NCBI GenBank assembly: GCA_002368355.1 | Contig: AP018281.1 | Span: 4,154,001 to 4,218,000, forward strand | Length of the DNA: 64,000 nt | Reading direction: 5' to 3' | From: Chondrocystis sp. NIES-4102 | GTDB lineage: Bacteria; Cyanobacteriota; Cyanobacteriia; Cyanobacteriales; Xenococcaceae | Shown: positions 49,707 to 59,398 of the stretch, in pieces | How positions within the stretch are numbered: position 1 is the first letter of the stretch | How the letters are laid out: every line of letters starts with the position of its first letter | The notes under the pieces: generated by a model | What the model saw: only the letters and a program-made list of their open reading frames with translations | The model's database searches: none | Told to the model about the DNA's origin: nothing | Program-made: the position numbers and the translations under genes

Positions 49707-50024
49707 ATGGCAACGATTCAACAACAAAAAATACGTATTCGTCTTAAAGCATTTGATCAACGTTTACTCGACACCTCTTGTGAAAAAATTGTGGACACAG
49801 CCAACAGAACTAATGCTTCTGCTGTAGGTCCAATTCCATTACCTACCAAAAGAAGAATTTATTGTGTTTTGCGATCGCCCCACGTAGATAAAGATTCGCG
49901 CGAACACTTTGAAACTCGTACTCACCGTCGTATTATTGACATCTATAAACCTTCCTCTAAGACTATTGATGCCCTGATGAAGCTTGATTTACCTGCAGGT
50001 GTTGATATTGAGGTTAAGCTTTAA
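49707..50024 (+). CDS. rpsJ: 30S ribosomal protein S10
   Basis: A 105-residue S10, also known as NusE for its role in transcription antitermination. The family N-terminus [18 protein letters not shown] starts at ATG 49707 and gives the standard length. The frame is open 13 codons further upstream to a TTG at 49668, but that extension does not fit the family. Typical blocks are [20 protein letters not shown] and [16 protein letters not shown]. It is the last gene of the str operon and is followed by a hairpin at 50061-50090. Confidence 0.98.
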   Translation: MATIQQQKIRIRLKAFDQRLLDTSCEKIVDTANRTNASAVGPIPLPTKRRIYCVLRSPHVDKDSREHFETRTHRRIIDIYKPSSKTIDALMKLDLPAGVDIEVKL

Positions 50025-50060
50025 TAATTAGGTTTATAAACTATATATTTATGGTTTTTC

Positions 50061-50090
50061 AACCCTTTAGGAATTAGTTTCTAGAGGGTT
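50061..50090 (+). terminator. Hairpin at the end of the str operon
   Basis: AACCCTTTAG (50061-50070) pairs over ten bases with CTAGAGGGTT (50081-50090), with one T-G wobble, around a ten-base loop. Only a weak T-rich stretch follows, so termination may be partial. Confidence 0.65.
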
Positions 50091-50174
50091 ATTTAGATCT
50101 ATACGTTCTGTGGAAAAATCCGCTAAAGTAAAGAATAAATACCAATGATTTTCTAGCTAGATATAATATTTTAA

Positions 50175-50816
50175 ATGGCATCTTCTTCAATTGCAGTAAG
50201 AGAATTACCTCTGTTTCCCCTTCCTGAAGTCGTTTTATTTCCTAGTCGTCCTTTACCGCTTCATATTTTCGAGTATCGTTACAGAATTATGATGAATACA
50301 ATTCTGGAGTATGATCGTCGTTTTGGAGTACTTTCTATAGATCCTACAACGGGAGAAATTGCGGAATATGGTTGTTGTGCAGAGATTTTGCATTTTCAAC
50401 GGTTACCTGATGATCGCATGAAAATGTTAACATTTGGTCAGCAAAGGTTTAGAGTATTGGAATATGTTCGCGAAAAACCCTATCGTGTAGGTTTGGTAGA
50501 ATGGATTGAAGATCAGCCTCCAAGTCAAGATTTAAAGCCAATGGCAACTGAGGTGGAAGAATTATTGAGAGATGTAGTGCATCTTTCAGCCAAGTTAACT
50601 AGCCAGAAAATTGAACTTCCTGATGACCTTCCAAGTTCACCTACGGAGTTATCATATTGGGTAGCTAGTAACTTATATGGTGTGGCATCTGAACAACAAG
50701 CTTTATTAGAAATGCAGGATACTTTTGAGCGTTTACAGAGAGAACAAGAAATTCTTAGTTCTACCCGCAATCATTTAGCTGCACGTACTGCTCTTAAAGA
50801 TGCTTTGGATACTTAA
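50175..50816 (+). CDS. LON substrate-binding domain protein
   Basis: A 213-residue protein consisting of the LON N-terminal (LAN) domain without ATPase or protease parts. Family blocks are LPLFPLPEVVLFPSRPLPLH at the N-terminus, FEYRYRIM, EIAEYGCCAEI and QRFRVLEYVREKPY. The C-terminal third is helical and charged, with a predicted coiled coil around ALLEMQDTFERLQREQEIL. Stand-alone LON-domain proteins are common in cyanobacteria near the str operon. Their role is unknown. There is no signal peptide. Confidence 0.92.
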   Translation: MASSSIAVRELPLFPLPEVVLFPSRPLPLHIFEYRYRIMMNTILEYDRRFGVLSIDPTTGEIAEYGCCAEILHFQRLPDDRMKMLTFGQQRFRVLEYVREKPYRVGLVEWIEDQPPSQDLKPMATEVEELLRDVVHLSAKLTSQKIELPDDLPSSPTELSYWVASNLYGVASEQQALLEMQDTFERLQREQEILSSTRNHLAARTALKDALDT

Positions 50817-51246
50817 AGCTTAATTAGCTGTACTTCAAACTAATGCTCACCAGCGATAAGCAAATACGCAAATACAATATACAACTCGTCCAGCAACGGA
50901 GCTAGATTATCATACTAAATTCGATTACCAAAGTATACTTTCGCATAATAGTGTTAAATTAAGCTAAAATCCTTCTGCCTCCTTCCTATTGCGGATCGGT
51001 ATCCTTTAGGGCTTCCTTCCTGCCTGAACTTAACTTTTAAATATTGTACCTAAACAGGATTTAGTATCAATACTGCTACGAACTGACTAAAGAAAATATG
51101 TTTGAGCTTTTTAGTCATCATTGGAGTATATGGATGGGTTTGTTTAGCTTTTGGTCATGACTTTAAGCCAGATTAAACAACTAGAAACTTAGTCTTTTTA
51201 CTAGCACTAACTAAATATTTTTGATTGTTATTATATTGATAACTAT
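50817..51246. other. Intergenic region with a palindromic repeat copy
   Basis: About 430 bases between two convergent genes. It holds a short palindromic repeat at 50991-51014, flanked on both sides by CCTTCCT-like pyrimidine-rich sequence. No gene or RNA is recognised. Confidence 0.6.
50991..51014. repeat. Short interspersed palindromic repeat, core TATCCTTTAGG
   Basis: GCGGATCGGTATCCTTTAGG starts at 50991 and shares its core with copies at 27907 (inside ileS) and 17971. It is flanked by CTTCCTTCC-like runs. Confidence 0.6.
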
Positions 51247-52890
51247 CTAGTTAACCAATACCTTCGCTTCGTATTCTCCCAAATCTATTAACAGCTTGCC
51301 ATCTTTGGCTTCCACATCATAATTATTTGTCCACTCGTGCCATGTACCTGACTGAGGAAAATTATCAAGACTATAATTTTGTAAGAAATTGTCAGAGAAA
51401 TTAGCTATTACAACTATTCGAGAACCTTGATCATTCCAGCGCGTGTAGGCTAAGACTTTGTTATTAGAATCTTCATGGAAAAATTCAAGATTATTAGTAT
51501 GTAAAGCGTGATTTTGAGTTTTTAAATTAATTAAACCACGATAATATTCAAATAAACTTTGATTAAGGTCATTTTCTAATAATGCCCAGTTAATTTTAAT
51601 CTCTTGTTCGGGATTGTATTCACCAAATTCATTGCCCATCCAAACTAAAGGTACACCTATTGTGGTCATCAGTAAAACTGCACCTAATTTTGCTCGTTTA
51701 AAAGCTGCTTCTTCAAAAATATGGCGATCGCTTAATTCCGCCAGAATATATTTATGATCATGACAACTAATGTAATTAATTACGCTCGTTGCGCTTTCAT
51801 AACCTTGTTGTTTGCAGTCGATAACTTCTTTAAGAGCTTTTAAATTAAAATCATCACCGCAGATATGTTTTAGCACCTGTTGATAAAAGCTTTCATGCCA
51901 ACAACCATCCATTGGTTTGCCATATCCAGCTATCTGAGGATTTTCGGGTATGTATTCTGCCGTATTAAAAAATGGCTTCATAGCAGCAGCTTGTCTGGCT
52001 TGCTGAGTTATCCAAGTAAAAAATTCATAGTTATCAATTTGTTTAGAGGCATCAAAGCGAATTCCATCAATATGATATTCATCAATCCAAAAATGAACGA
52101 CATCTCCCACAAATTGCCATGCAGGTTTGAGATCTAAATTTTTATCATAATGATCATAATCAAATTCTGGCCCCCAGCTATTATCTGGATCTGTAGGTTC
52201 ACGACTATACCAATAATCATGGTCAATTTGAGTTAAAGGTGCTTGAGTATCAGAATGATTAAAAATAAAATCTATCAGTACTCGAATTCCTCTACCATGA
52301 CATTCATCAATCAGTCGTTTTAAATCTGTTGAAGAACCGTAACTCGACTCGACAGCGAAAAAGTGACGCGGTGTATAGCCCCAATTATTATCCCCTGGAC
52401 ATTCCTGTATGGGCATGAGTTCGAGGGCATTAATACCTAATTCCCTCAGATAATCCAGCTTTTCAATAACATCTACAAACTTACCTCGCTCTTCTTGATC
52501 ATTTTCTCCACCAGTAAAACCACCAACAAATAGCTCGTAGATTACTAATTCCTCGTTACTGGGCAAAGGATGGTCATCGTGTTGCCAAATATAAGTATCA
52601 ACAATCTTTTGACCATTTTCAATTTGCACTACGCTATTTTGACTAGCATCATCGATATCCGTAGCATAGGGATCACTGATTTCCACCCATTCATCGGGTT
52701 TTAAAAACCAGGATTTTGACTGAACACGAAATTTATATTGATATATCCCATCTTCCAATTCAACTGAAGTACGAAAATAACCTTGCTTATCTTTCTGCAT
52801 CGATATTTCTGACCAATCAGAAAAATTACCTTTGAGGGTTGCCTTGTTGTTATAAGGAGCAAATAACTTAAATTCTATTAAGCTAGCCAT
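51247..52890 (-). CDS. GH13 alpha-amylase-family glycoside hydrolase
   Basis: A 547-residue alpha-glucan-active enzyme of family GH13. An N-terminal CBM48/early-set domain (about 1-100) is followed by the (beta/alpha)8 barrel. Numbered from the ATG at 52890, the nucleophile is Asp280 in GIRFDASK, the acid/base is Glu312 in TAEYIPE, and the third acid is Asp378 in ISCHDHK. Region I is LIDFIFNH. The CBM48 suggests a branching-enzyme or isoamylase/trehalohydrolase-like role in glycogen metabolism, but the exact activity cannot be told. The frame is open ten codons upstream to a TTG, but ATG at 52890 gives a better start. No signal peptide is seen. Confidence 0.9.
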   Translation of the reverse strand: MASLIEFKLFAPYNNKATLKGNFSDWSEISMQKDKQGYFRTSVELEDGIYQYKFRVQSKSWFLKPDEWVEISDPYATDIDDASQNSVVQIENGQKIVDTYIWQHDDHPLPSNEELVIYELFVGGFTGGENDQEERGKFVDVIEKLDYLRELGINALELMPIQECPGDNNWGYTPRHFFAVESSYGSSTDLKRLIDECHGRGIRVLIDFIFNHSDTQAPLTQIDHDYWYSREPTDPDNSWGPEFDYDHYDKNLDLKPAWQFVGDVVHFWIDEYHIDGIRFDASKQIDNYEFFTWITQQARQAAAMKPFFNTAEYIPENPQIAGYGKPMDGCWHESFYQQVLKHICGDDFNLKALKEVIDCKQQGYESATSVINYISCHDHKYILAELSDRHIFEEAAFKRAKLGAVLLMTTIGVPLVWMGNEFGEYNPEQEIKINWALLENDLNQSLFEYYRGLINLKTQNHALHTNNLEFFHEDSNNKVLAYTRWNDQGSRIVVIANFSDNFLQNYSLDNFPQSGTWHEWTNNYDVEAKDGKLLIDLGEYEAKVLVN

Positions 52891-52985
52891 TTTTGTATTT
52901 TTTTTAAGTATGATCCACAATATAAGATAAGACTATTTATCTGTTTCTCTGTCTGGAGAAATAAATTAGTGTAAATTTTTCTTAT

Positions 52986-53876
52986 TTATATTGATATTGG
53001 CAAAAGATTATAATTACCAAATATTTTTAAAACTTCTGTGCAACTAGATAACTCCGTTAACGCTTCCTTAATTGGGGAATCTTGGGAATTGCCTTCTAAA
53101 TCAATAAAAAATATATATTCTCCCAAAGAACGTTTAGTAGGGCGAGATTCAATTTTGCTAAGATTAATTCCTCTTTTTGCAAAAATTTCAAGTGCTGTGA
53201 CTAGTGCGCCAGGGGCATTTTTAGGAAGACTAAAAGCTAAAGAAAGATGACTACCACGATCACGTAGTGGAGGCTTCGCCTCATCGCTTTGATTAATAGA
53301 CAATGGGCGATCACTATTACTGACAATCCAAAAACGTGTAGAGTTATCAGGGCTATCTTTAATATCTGGTTGCAATATAGGTACTTGATATAATTCTGCT
53401 GCTCTTGGATTGGCAATGGCTGCTGCTGTTGTATTATTTTTAAGTAACTGAATTCCTTCTGTAGTAGATCTTGTGGGAATAAGTTGAACTTGAGGCAGAT
53501 AAGTTTCTAGCCATTTTTGACATTGAGCCAATGCCTGGGGATGAGAATAAACTGTGGTAATTGTTGCTAAAGACTGACTATAAGATAACAACCCGTGAAA
53601 AATAGGAATAGTTAATTCCTGTTGAACTTGCAGATTGCTAGATTGCCACATGGTATCTAAAACTACGGTCACACTGCCTTCAATGGAATTTTCAATTGGC
53701 ACTACTGCTTGATAAACTTGACCTTGAGCTACAGATTGTAAAGCTAAGGCAATACTTGGGTAGGGAGAGAGAGAAGTTATTAATTGTTGTGTACTAGCTA
53801 ACCAGTCTGAATAAATAACTGCAGCAGTTTCTGAATTCGTTCCAGTTGGGCCGAGATAGGCAAGGGATATATTCAT
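52986..53876 (-). CDS. pheA: Prephenate dehydratase
   Basis: A 296-residue stand-alone prephenate dehydratase, which makes phenylpyruvate for phenylalanine synthesis. The N-terminus ISLAYLGPTGTNSETAA, the block VPIENSIEGSVTVVLD and the catalytic motif STRFWIVSN (about residue 178) define the PDT domain. A C-terminal ACT domain with GALVTALEIFAKRGINLSKI and the Phe-binding ESRP motif gives feedback control. No chorismate mutase domain is fused. Between PDT and ACT the segment SDEAKPPLRDRG is longer than usual and is encoded by a hairpin-rich sequence at 53251-53286, which looks like a small inserted repeat. Confidence 0.96.
   Translation of the reverse strand: MNISLAYLGPTGTNSETAAVIYSDWLASTQQLITSLSPYPSIALALQSVAQGQVYQAVVPIENSIEGSVTVVLDTMWQSSNLQVQQELTIPIFHGLLSYSQSLATITTVYSHPQALAQCQKWLETYLPQVQLIPTRSTTEGIQLLKNNTTAAAIANPRAAELYQVPILQPDIKDSPDNSTRFWIVSNSDRPLSINQSDEAKPPLRDRGSHLSLAFSLPKNAPGALVTALEIFAKRGINLSKIESRPTKRSLGEYIFFIDLEGNSQDSPIKEALTELSSCTEVLKIFGNYNLLPISI
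53251..53286. repeat. Hairpin-rich insertion inside pheA
   Basis: Contains the perfect hairpin GAGGC-TTC-GCCTC (53269-53281) next to the near-palindrome CCACGATCACGTAGTGG (53253-53269). It is in frame in the PDT-ACT linker. GGCTTCGCC-type elements are frequent interspersed sequences in cyanobacterial genomes. Confidence 0.6.
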
Positions 53877-53997
53877 GAAAATTCTAATTTTTAAATATAG
53901 ATGTTAAATAACGGTATCAATTGTTTAAGATATAAATAACTTTTAAAGAAATGTAACTTAAAATTAATAATTAGTAGCAATTTCGGTAGTTTCACTT

Positions 53998-54582
53998 ATG
54001 TATGTCAGTTTTAAAGCTTCAGAATCAGTTGAAATATCAATAGCAAATCTCGAAACACCAATACAACATTACTTACGGCAACCTCAAAGACTGGTTAAAG
54101 CGATCGCAGATCCGCGATTAATTAAGCATTTAGATAATGATTTGTATGAATTAAAAATGCGACCAATTAATTTTATGGAAATGTATCACTTTCAACCAAT
54201 TGTACTGCTGAAAGTATGGTCGGGTTCTAAGAGTAGTGTATATTTGCAGTCAGAAGGTTGCCAAATTGAAGGCATTGATTATATTAATCGGCGTTTTTCC
54301 CTAAAATTAAAAGGAGTTTTATACCCCCAAGAGTCTTCAGGGCAAACAACTTTACAAGGTCAAGCAGACTTAGAGGTGGGAGTGGAATTACCAACGGCTT
54401 TAATGTTTACTCCCAAGCCCTTATTAGAAATAGCTGGCAACAAATTACTTAAAAGCGTTCTCATGAGAATCAAGCAAAAGTTAGTTACACAGTTAATTCA
54501 GGATTATCTTATTTGGGCATCTCAGGCAAATCAGTTAGAAATTCCAACATCAACTAAATTAGCTCCTGATTTAGGATTTTAA
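53998..54582 (+). CDS. DUF1997 family protein
   Basis: A 194-residue protein of the DUF1997 family, found in cyanobacteria and plants and of unknown function. Matching features are the start FKASESVEISI, PIQHYLRQPQRLVKAIADPRL read as two adjoining segments, LKMRPINFMEMYHFQP, and the C-terminal helix with GNKLLKSVLMRIKQKLVTQL. There is no signal peptide or membrane segment. It is divergent from pheA and convergent with rnhB, whose stop is 12 bases away. Confidence 0.9.
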   Translation: MYVSFKASESVEISIANLETPIQHYLRQPQRLVKAIADPRLIKHLDNDLYELKMRPINFMEMYHFQPIVLLKVWSGSKSSVYLQSEGCQIEGIDYINRRFSLKLKGVLYPQESSGQTTLQGQADLEVGVELPTALMFTPKPLLEIAGNKLLKSVLMRIKQKLVTQLIQDYLIWASQANQLEIPTSTKLAPDLGF

Positions 54583-54594
54583 ATATATAGTCTT

Positions 54595-55215
54595 TCAACA
54601 AGACTTGAACGAACGGCGATGTTCAAGAGAGAGACCATACTGTTTAATCGCCTGACGATGTTGAATAGTAGGATAGCCTTTATTGGCAGCTAAATTATAT
54701 TCAGGATACTTATCTGCCAAATCAATAATCAATTGATCTCGCCAAACTTTAGCTAAAATACTAGCTGCTGCAATAACTGGCGATCGCAAATCTCCTTGAA
54801 TCACAGTTTGTTGAGAGATTGGTAAGTCAGGAACAGGGATTTTACCATCTACCAGACATATGTCTATATTAGGATAAATATTCAACCCCAGAATGCTCCG
54901 TTTCATAGCTAGTAGGGAAGCTTGCAAAATATTCAAATTGTCAATTTCGCTAACACTAGCAGTATTTATACTCCAAGCAAGAACGGCTCTTTTAATCGGT
55001 TCTACTAATTGCTGACGTTTGAGGGGGGATAGTTTTTTACTGTCTTTGACCCCCATGTCAATTAATATAGGGATGTCCGATATAGGTAAGACCACCGTTG
55101 CTGCTACTACACAACCGAATAAAGCACCTCTACCAACTTCATCTACTCCTGCGACTAAGCCATTGGTTGGATATGCAGATAATAAAGAACTATCAAAACT
55201 AAAATGCTTTTTCAC
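54595..55215 (-). CDS. rnhB: Ribonuclease HII
   Basis: A 206-residue RNase HII, which cleaves RNA in RNA/DNA hybrids, including single ribonucleotides left in DNA. The active-site motif is GVDEVGRGALFGCVVAA (Asp25, Glu26), followed by the third acid in CLVDGKIPVPDL (about 120) and the fourth near SILAKVWRDQLI. All catalytic acids are present. It lies 96 bases downstream of rne on the same strand, the common cyanobacterial rne-rnhB arrangement, so the two may be cotranscribed. Confidence 0.97.
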   Translation of the reverse strand: MKKHFSFDSSLLSAYPTNGLVAGVDEVGRGALFGCVVAATVVLPISDIPILIDMGVKDSKKLSPLKRQQLVEPIKRAVLAWSINTASVSEIDNLNILQASLLAMKRSILGLNIYPNIDICLVDGKIPVPDLPISQQTVIQGDLRSPVIAAASILAKVWRDQLIIDLADKYPEYNLAANKGYPTIQHRQAIKQYGLSLEHRRSFKSC

Positions 55216-55311
55216 TTGATAACAAATTAAATTAGTTATTAGCTTTATGCCTTATAGGACGCATACCTAACAGCAGCGTAGAGTCGCAAGCATTCTACTA
55301 ATAACTGATCA

Positions 55312-57375
55312 CTAATCACTATTTACTGCTTCTTTAACAACCGAAGAACGACGACGACGACGACGACCTGTATTAGGTACTTCTTCCTCAACAGTAGGTT
55401 CTGGGTTAACTTCTGATATGTTTTCGCTCTCAGTAACTTCAGCAGGGATGTCTATCTCAGTCACTTCAGCAGGGATATCTACATCTAAGGAAACTGTTTC
55501 TATATTATCAACTGCTTGACTTATAACTTCAGATTCTGATGCTTGAGATTCTGATACTTCAGATTCATTAGTGGCAGTTGTGGCAACTGTTGAATTAACA
55601 TCAAGCAACTCTTCCCCTGGCTGTTTAACATAAACCATCACAGTTCTAGGATCTTTGTCTTGTTGCTCGGCGTAGATTAAAGGTGAAACTCCCATCAAGG
55701 CATAAACTTCCTGCTCTAAAGCAGACATCTCGACAGTAACTTTCTCCAGATTAGCTTCTTCTCTACGAGGCGATCGCAATTGGGAACGAGATTTTCTTTC
55801 TTCACTACCAGTAACATCTGGAACTATATTATTAGAAATTCCTTCTGCACCTTCTTGTTCAATTAATTCCTCTTTGATCAATAAATCATTACTACGACTA
55901 CGACGACGACGACGAGTACCATTATTACTACGACTCTGTTCTTGATAGTTGGGATGATTAAGTAAATCTAATTGGCGATTGTTAGCTTCGTACCCAAGAT
56001 CAGGAATATTATTAGTAACTATTTCTATTTTCTCTGGCTTTTCAATCGGAGGAGGAATTACGGGACGAACAGTAGCAACAGGTTCACGGATTGCTGCTGG
56101 GGCAGCTAAGGGTACTGTTTCTAGTGATTCTGCCTCTAATTTACCTGGTAAATGAGCAATTTGTCCTAAGCCACCACAAGTGGGACAAGTCTGACCAAAC
56201 AATTCATAAATATTTTTACCTTGGCGTTTACGAGTCAGTTCTACTAACCCTAATTCTGATAGTTGAGCAATTTGAGGACGTGCTTTATCACCTTTCAAAC
56301 TCTTATTAAAATGCTCTAAAAGTTTGATTTTATCGCGATGGGAATCCATATCAATAAAGTCCACCACAATCACTCCGCCAATATTACGCAATCTCAACTG
56401 ACGGGCAATTTCTGTAGCTGCTTCCGTATTCGTCCACAACACTGTTTCCCTTGCAGTTGCTGAACGAGTAAATGACCCTGAGTTTACATCAATTACTGTT
56501 AATGCTTCTGTAGGTTCGATAATAATATATCCTCCAGAAGGCAATTCAACTCTTGGTTTTAAAGCTTCTCTCACCGCAGCACTAACTCGATAGAAATCTA
56601 ATATAGGCTGTTGCTCTTTATGATAGTCAATAAATACCCCTTGAGGAGAACGACCACCACTCCAATTCATCAACTGCTGCTTAACTCGCTTTACACCTGC
56701 TGCTGAATCAACCACAATAGTGTTTACTTCTGCTGAGAAGGTATCTCTTAAAACACGCTGAATAAAATCATCATCTCGATTCAGTAAGACTGGGGGTTTT
56801 GCATAGTTTGCCTGATATTGAATTGATTCCCACTGTTTTTGTAAGAATTCTAAATCCTCCATAATGGCTTCTTCTGCCTTCCCATCCGCTTCGGTTCTAA
56901 TTAATAGACCCATGCCAGGGGGTTTAATCAAAATTGCCAAAGCACGTAAACGACTGCGCTCATTTTCATCTGCAATACGACGAGACAGTTTAACGCCTTT
57001 ACCATACGGCATTAAGACTAGATAGCGACCTGGTAAAGTTATATTGCCTGTAAGTCTTGGACCCTTATTACCAGTAGGCTCTTTCATCACTTGTACCAAA
57101 GCTTTTTGTTGAGGAAGCAAAAGTTCTGTGATGGCTGCTGCGCTTTTTTTAAGACGTAGTGGGCCTAAATCTGTGACGTGAATAAACCCGTTGCGTTCAC
57201 TATTACCTATGTTAATGAAGGCAGCATCAATTCCAGGGATGACATTTTCTACTGTACCAAGATAAATATCACTTACTTGTTGATGTCCTGTGGCAACAAT
57301 TAATTCTTGTATTTGTTCTTCCCAGAAAACAGCAGCTATGTGGTGTTGTTCTGCAATAATAATCTGTTTTGGCAT
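55312..57375 (-). CDS. rne: Ribonuclease E/G (RNase E type)
   Basis: A 687-residue RNase E/G family endoribonuclease, the main initiator of mRNA decay. The N-terminal catalytic half has an S1 RNA-binding domain (about 35-115), the RNase H-like and DNase I-like parts with LTVIDVNSGSFT and VVDFIDMD (Mg-binding Asp residues), and the zinc-link CPTCGG (about 404-409). The C-terminal 250 residues are unstructured and acidic, with an internal GTRRRRRSRS tract and a final GRRRRRRSSVV tract. In cyanobacteria the last tract is known to bind PNPase. DIPAEVTE occurs twice just before it. A GAGGA ribosome binding site precedes the ATG. rnhB follows. Confidence 0.96.
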   Translation of the reverse strand: MPKQIIIAEQHHIAAVFWEEQIQELIVATGHQQVSDIYLGTVENVIPGIDAAFINIGNSERNGFIHVTDLGPLRLKKSAAAITELLLPQQKALVQVMKEPTGNKGPRLTGNITLPGRYLVLMPYGKGVKLSRRIADENERSRLRALAILIKPPGMGLLIRTEADGKAEEAIMEDLEFLQKQWESIQYQANYAKPPVLLNRDDDFIQRVLRDTFSAEVNTIVVDSAAGVKRVKQQLMNWSGGRSPQGVFIDYHKEQQPILDFYRVSAAVREALKPRVELPSGGYIIIEPTEALTVIDVNSGSFTRSATARETVLWTNTEAATEIARQLRLRNIGGVIVVDFIDMDSHRDKIKLLEHFNKSLKGDKARPQIAQLSELGLVELTRKRQGKNIYELFGQTCPTCGGLGQIAHLPGKLEAESLETVPLAAPAAIREPVATVRPVIPPPIEKPEKIEIVTNNIPDLGYEANNRQLDLLNHPNYQEQSRSNNGTRRRRRSRSNDLLIKEELIEQEGAEGISNNIVPDVTGSEERKSRSQLRSPRREEANLEKVTVEMSALEQEVYALMGVSPLIYAEQQDKDPRTVMVYVKQPGEELLDVNSTVATTATNESEVSESQASESEVISQAVDNIETVSLDVDIPAEVTEIDIPAEVTESENISEVNPEPTVEEEVPNTGRRRRRRSSVVKEAVNSD

Positions 57376-58126
57376 TAATTTTCCTCAAAATTCTGATGGC
57401 TCAATTGCAATGCGCCTGTTGTAAAACCATATAATTCATTAATTGAGAAATAATCAATTGTTTTTTTATTAGTGTTTCTCAATTTTTTAAAAACTAGGAA
57501 ATAAAAGATAAATCGGTTAATTTCACATAAATAGCTTTAGCGTTTAGATGTTACCAAATAATTTTATTTGAGTAGTCTTAATTATCTAGTTAGTATTTAG
57601 GATCTTATGTGTGTCTCCAATTAAATCGGCTTTCTACTCAACAGTTCTGCAAGCACAGAAGATAATTATAGAAAGAATCGACAGTCGAAAGTAATAGATA
57701 TAAATGGCTGGATAGTCAGACTTTATAAAATGTTATTAAAGTCATAGGGAATTATTGTAATTTCTATGCTACCAGTACAATCCGACTACTTGAGATTCTT
57801 AACTAGCTAGGCAATGTTCTCTAGTCATTTAGATCAACGCGATCGCGAATTATCTAATTCGGGTATCTTCATTGCACAACGTGCTATTGCTTCTAGCATC
57901 ACCTTGAAAAAGATGAGGCAAACCCAAAATTTTAAAGCGATAACTAGCTGAACTTACTTTTTTCTGACTAGGATTTCTAAGCGACCAGGAAGTTGCTGAG
58001 ACGTTACTCTACCAAATTTTAACCTGAATATAACCTCGAAGCACAATTTTTGGCAAGAAAACTAGGCAGACTATATCCATAATATAGCCCAATATAGCTT
58101 GGTATTTATATAGTTTTAGTTAATTA
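57376..58126. other. Intergenic region and rne leader, with one doubtful small ORF
   Basis: About 751 bases. On the minus strand this is the promoter and leader of rne, which is long and regulatory in other cyanobacteria. No specific motif could be confirmed. A plus-strand frame of 45 codons at 57814-57951 contains a HIP1 site and reads well, but no family or ribosome binding site is seen. Confidence 0.55.
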
Positions 58127-59383
58127 TTAAGTTTTACTGATCTGTTGCTTGATTATATCTGCGATCTTTTGGCTAGCTCCTGTATTACCTCTGACATTGA
58201 GTAATTGCTGGCGCATCTGTACTAGTTTGTTTGGGTTAGCAAGATAATTTAATACTACTTGGGCAATGGCTTCTGGCTGTAATTTACCTACTAATTCTGG
58301 CACTATCTCCTTACCTGCCCAAATATTAGGCCAAGCAAATAAGCGTCCTTGCTTTAATATTAGCCAATTAATTAATTTAGCAATTATTGTCCCCAAACCT
58401 GGTATATTTGCCATAATTCCTGGTAATCCATCCCAAGACCGCATAGCATCTAATTGTTGAGTTGGCAGTAAAACAATCATTGGTATCCCCAAAGCAGTCA
58501 ATTCCGCAGTATTTGCACCAACAGTAGTTAGACATAGTTGACAGTTTACTAAGCTTTGATAGGCAGGAAATTGCGTAATTAGATTAATTTTAGTACCGCC
58601 ATCCGTCACCAAGTAAGTATGATTATCTTCCAGGGTAACTATATGACCTTCAACATTGCCAAACGTTGCCACCAAAGGGTTATAACTTGAATTTGCATAT
58701 TGGCTTACAGTGTTAAGATTTATTGTAGGTGCAACTGGAATGATAAACTTTACTTGAGGTAGATGCTGTTGAACTTTTTCGGCGATCGCCATAAGTAATG
58801 GTACACCTTGAGATAGTTTTGCAGGTTTTGAACCTATTAATAGCCCAATAGTAGGCTGAGTGGGATCTGGGTTAAGATCTCTATCTTTAATTCCCAAGGC
58901 TGTATCTGCCATTAAGTCTCCGACTAAGGAAAACTTTTCTCGATAAGACTGGGGAACTTTTTCAATTACTTTTTGATTCATCACTGCAAAATGATCAATC
59001 AAGCGATACCATCGAGCATCCCATTCGGCATAAATTAAACTAGAATACTTCAAACGTTTACTAATTAACACGGTATAGAATTGATCACCGCCCAAAAAGA
59101 CAACAATACCCTGTTGATGCCATTGCCAATTTTCTGGAGTTTTTCCCCAAAGCAAAAAAGACCAAAAATCTGTAGGGGATAAAACGCGATCAATTTCAGG
59201 ATAACTTAAAGCGATCGCTGCTTCTTTACCTGTACTATGGGGGCAAGGGGAAAGGATTAATGATATTCTAAGCTTTTCTCCCGCCTCTTTCATAGTTTGA
59301 CGCAGACATTTGACTACAGGACGCACCCATGTTATCACCTCTCCTGGTCCATTAGATAGAATAACTACATCAGTAGGTTGCAT
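58127..59383 (-). CDS. LpxB-like glycosyltransferase (lipid-A-disaccharide synthase-related)
   Basis: A 418-residue GT-B-fold protein related to LpxB (GT19), of the type found in cyanobacteria that do not make typical lipid A. The N-terminus DVVILSNGPGEVITWVRP is characteristic. Other blocks are FLGGDQFYTVLISKRL, SLVGDLMADT, GLLIGSKPAKL and CLTTVGANTAELTALGIPMIVLLP, which corresponds to the donor-binding region. There is no membrane helix, and it probably acts at the inner face of the membrane. The substrate is unknown. It lies 15 bases after the caspase-fold gene and is very likely cotranscribed with it. Confidence 0.85.
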   Translation of the reverse strand: MQPTDVVILSNGPGEVITWVRPVVKCLRQTMKEAGEKLRISLILSPCPHSTGKEAAIALSYPEIDRVLSPTDFWSFLLWGKTPENWQWHQQGIVVFLGGDQFYTVLISKRLKYSSLIYAEWDARWYRLIDHFAVMNQKVIEKVPQSYREKFSLVGDLMADTALGIKDRDLNPDPTQPTIGLLIGSKPAKLSQGVPLLMAIAEKVQQHLPQVKFIIPVAPTINLNTVSQYANSSYNPLVATFGNVEGHIVTLEDNHTYLVTDGGTKINLITQFPAYQSLVNCQLCLTTVGANTAELTALGIPMIVLLPTQQLDAMRSWDGLPGIMANIPGLGTIIAKLINWLILKQGRLFAWPNIWAGKEIVPELVGKLQPEAIAQVVLNYLANPNKLVQMRQQLLNVRGNTGASQKIADIIKQQISKT

Positions 59384-59398
59384 AGAATTTTCTCTAAG

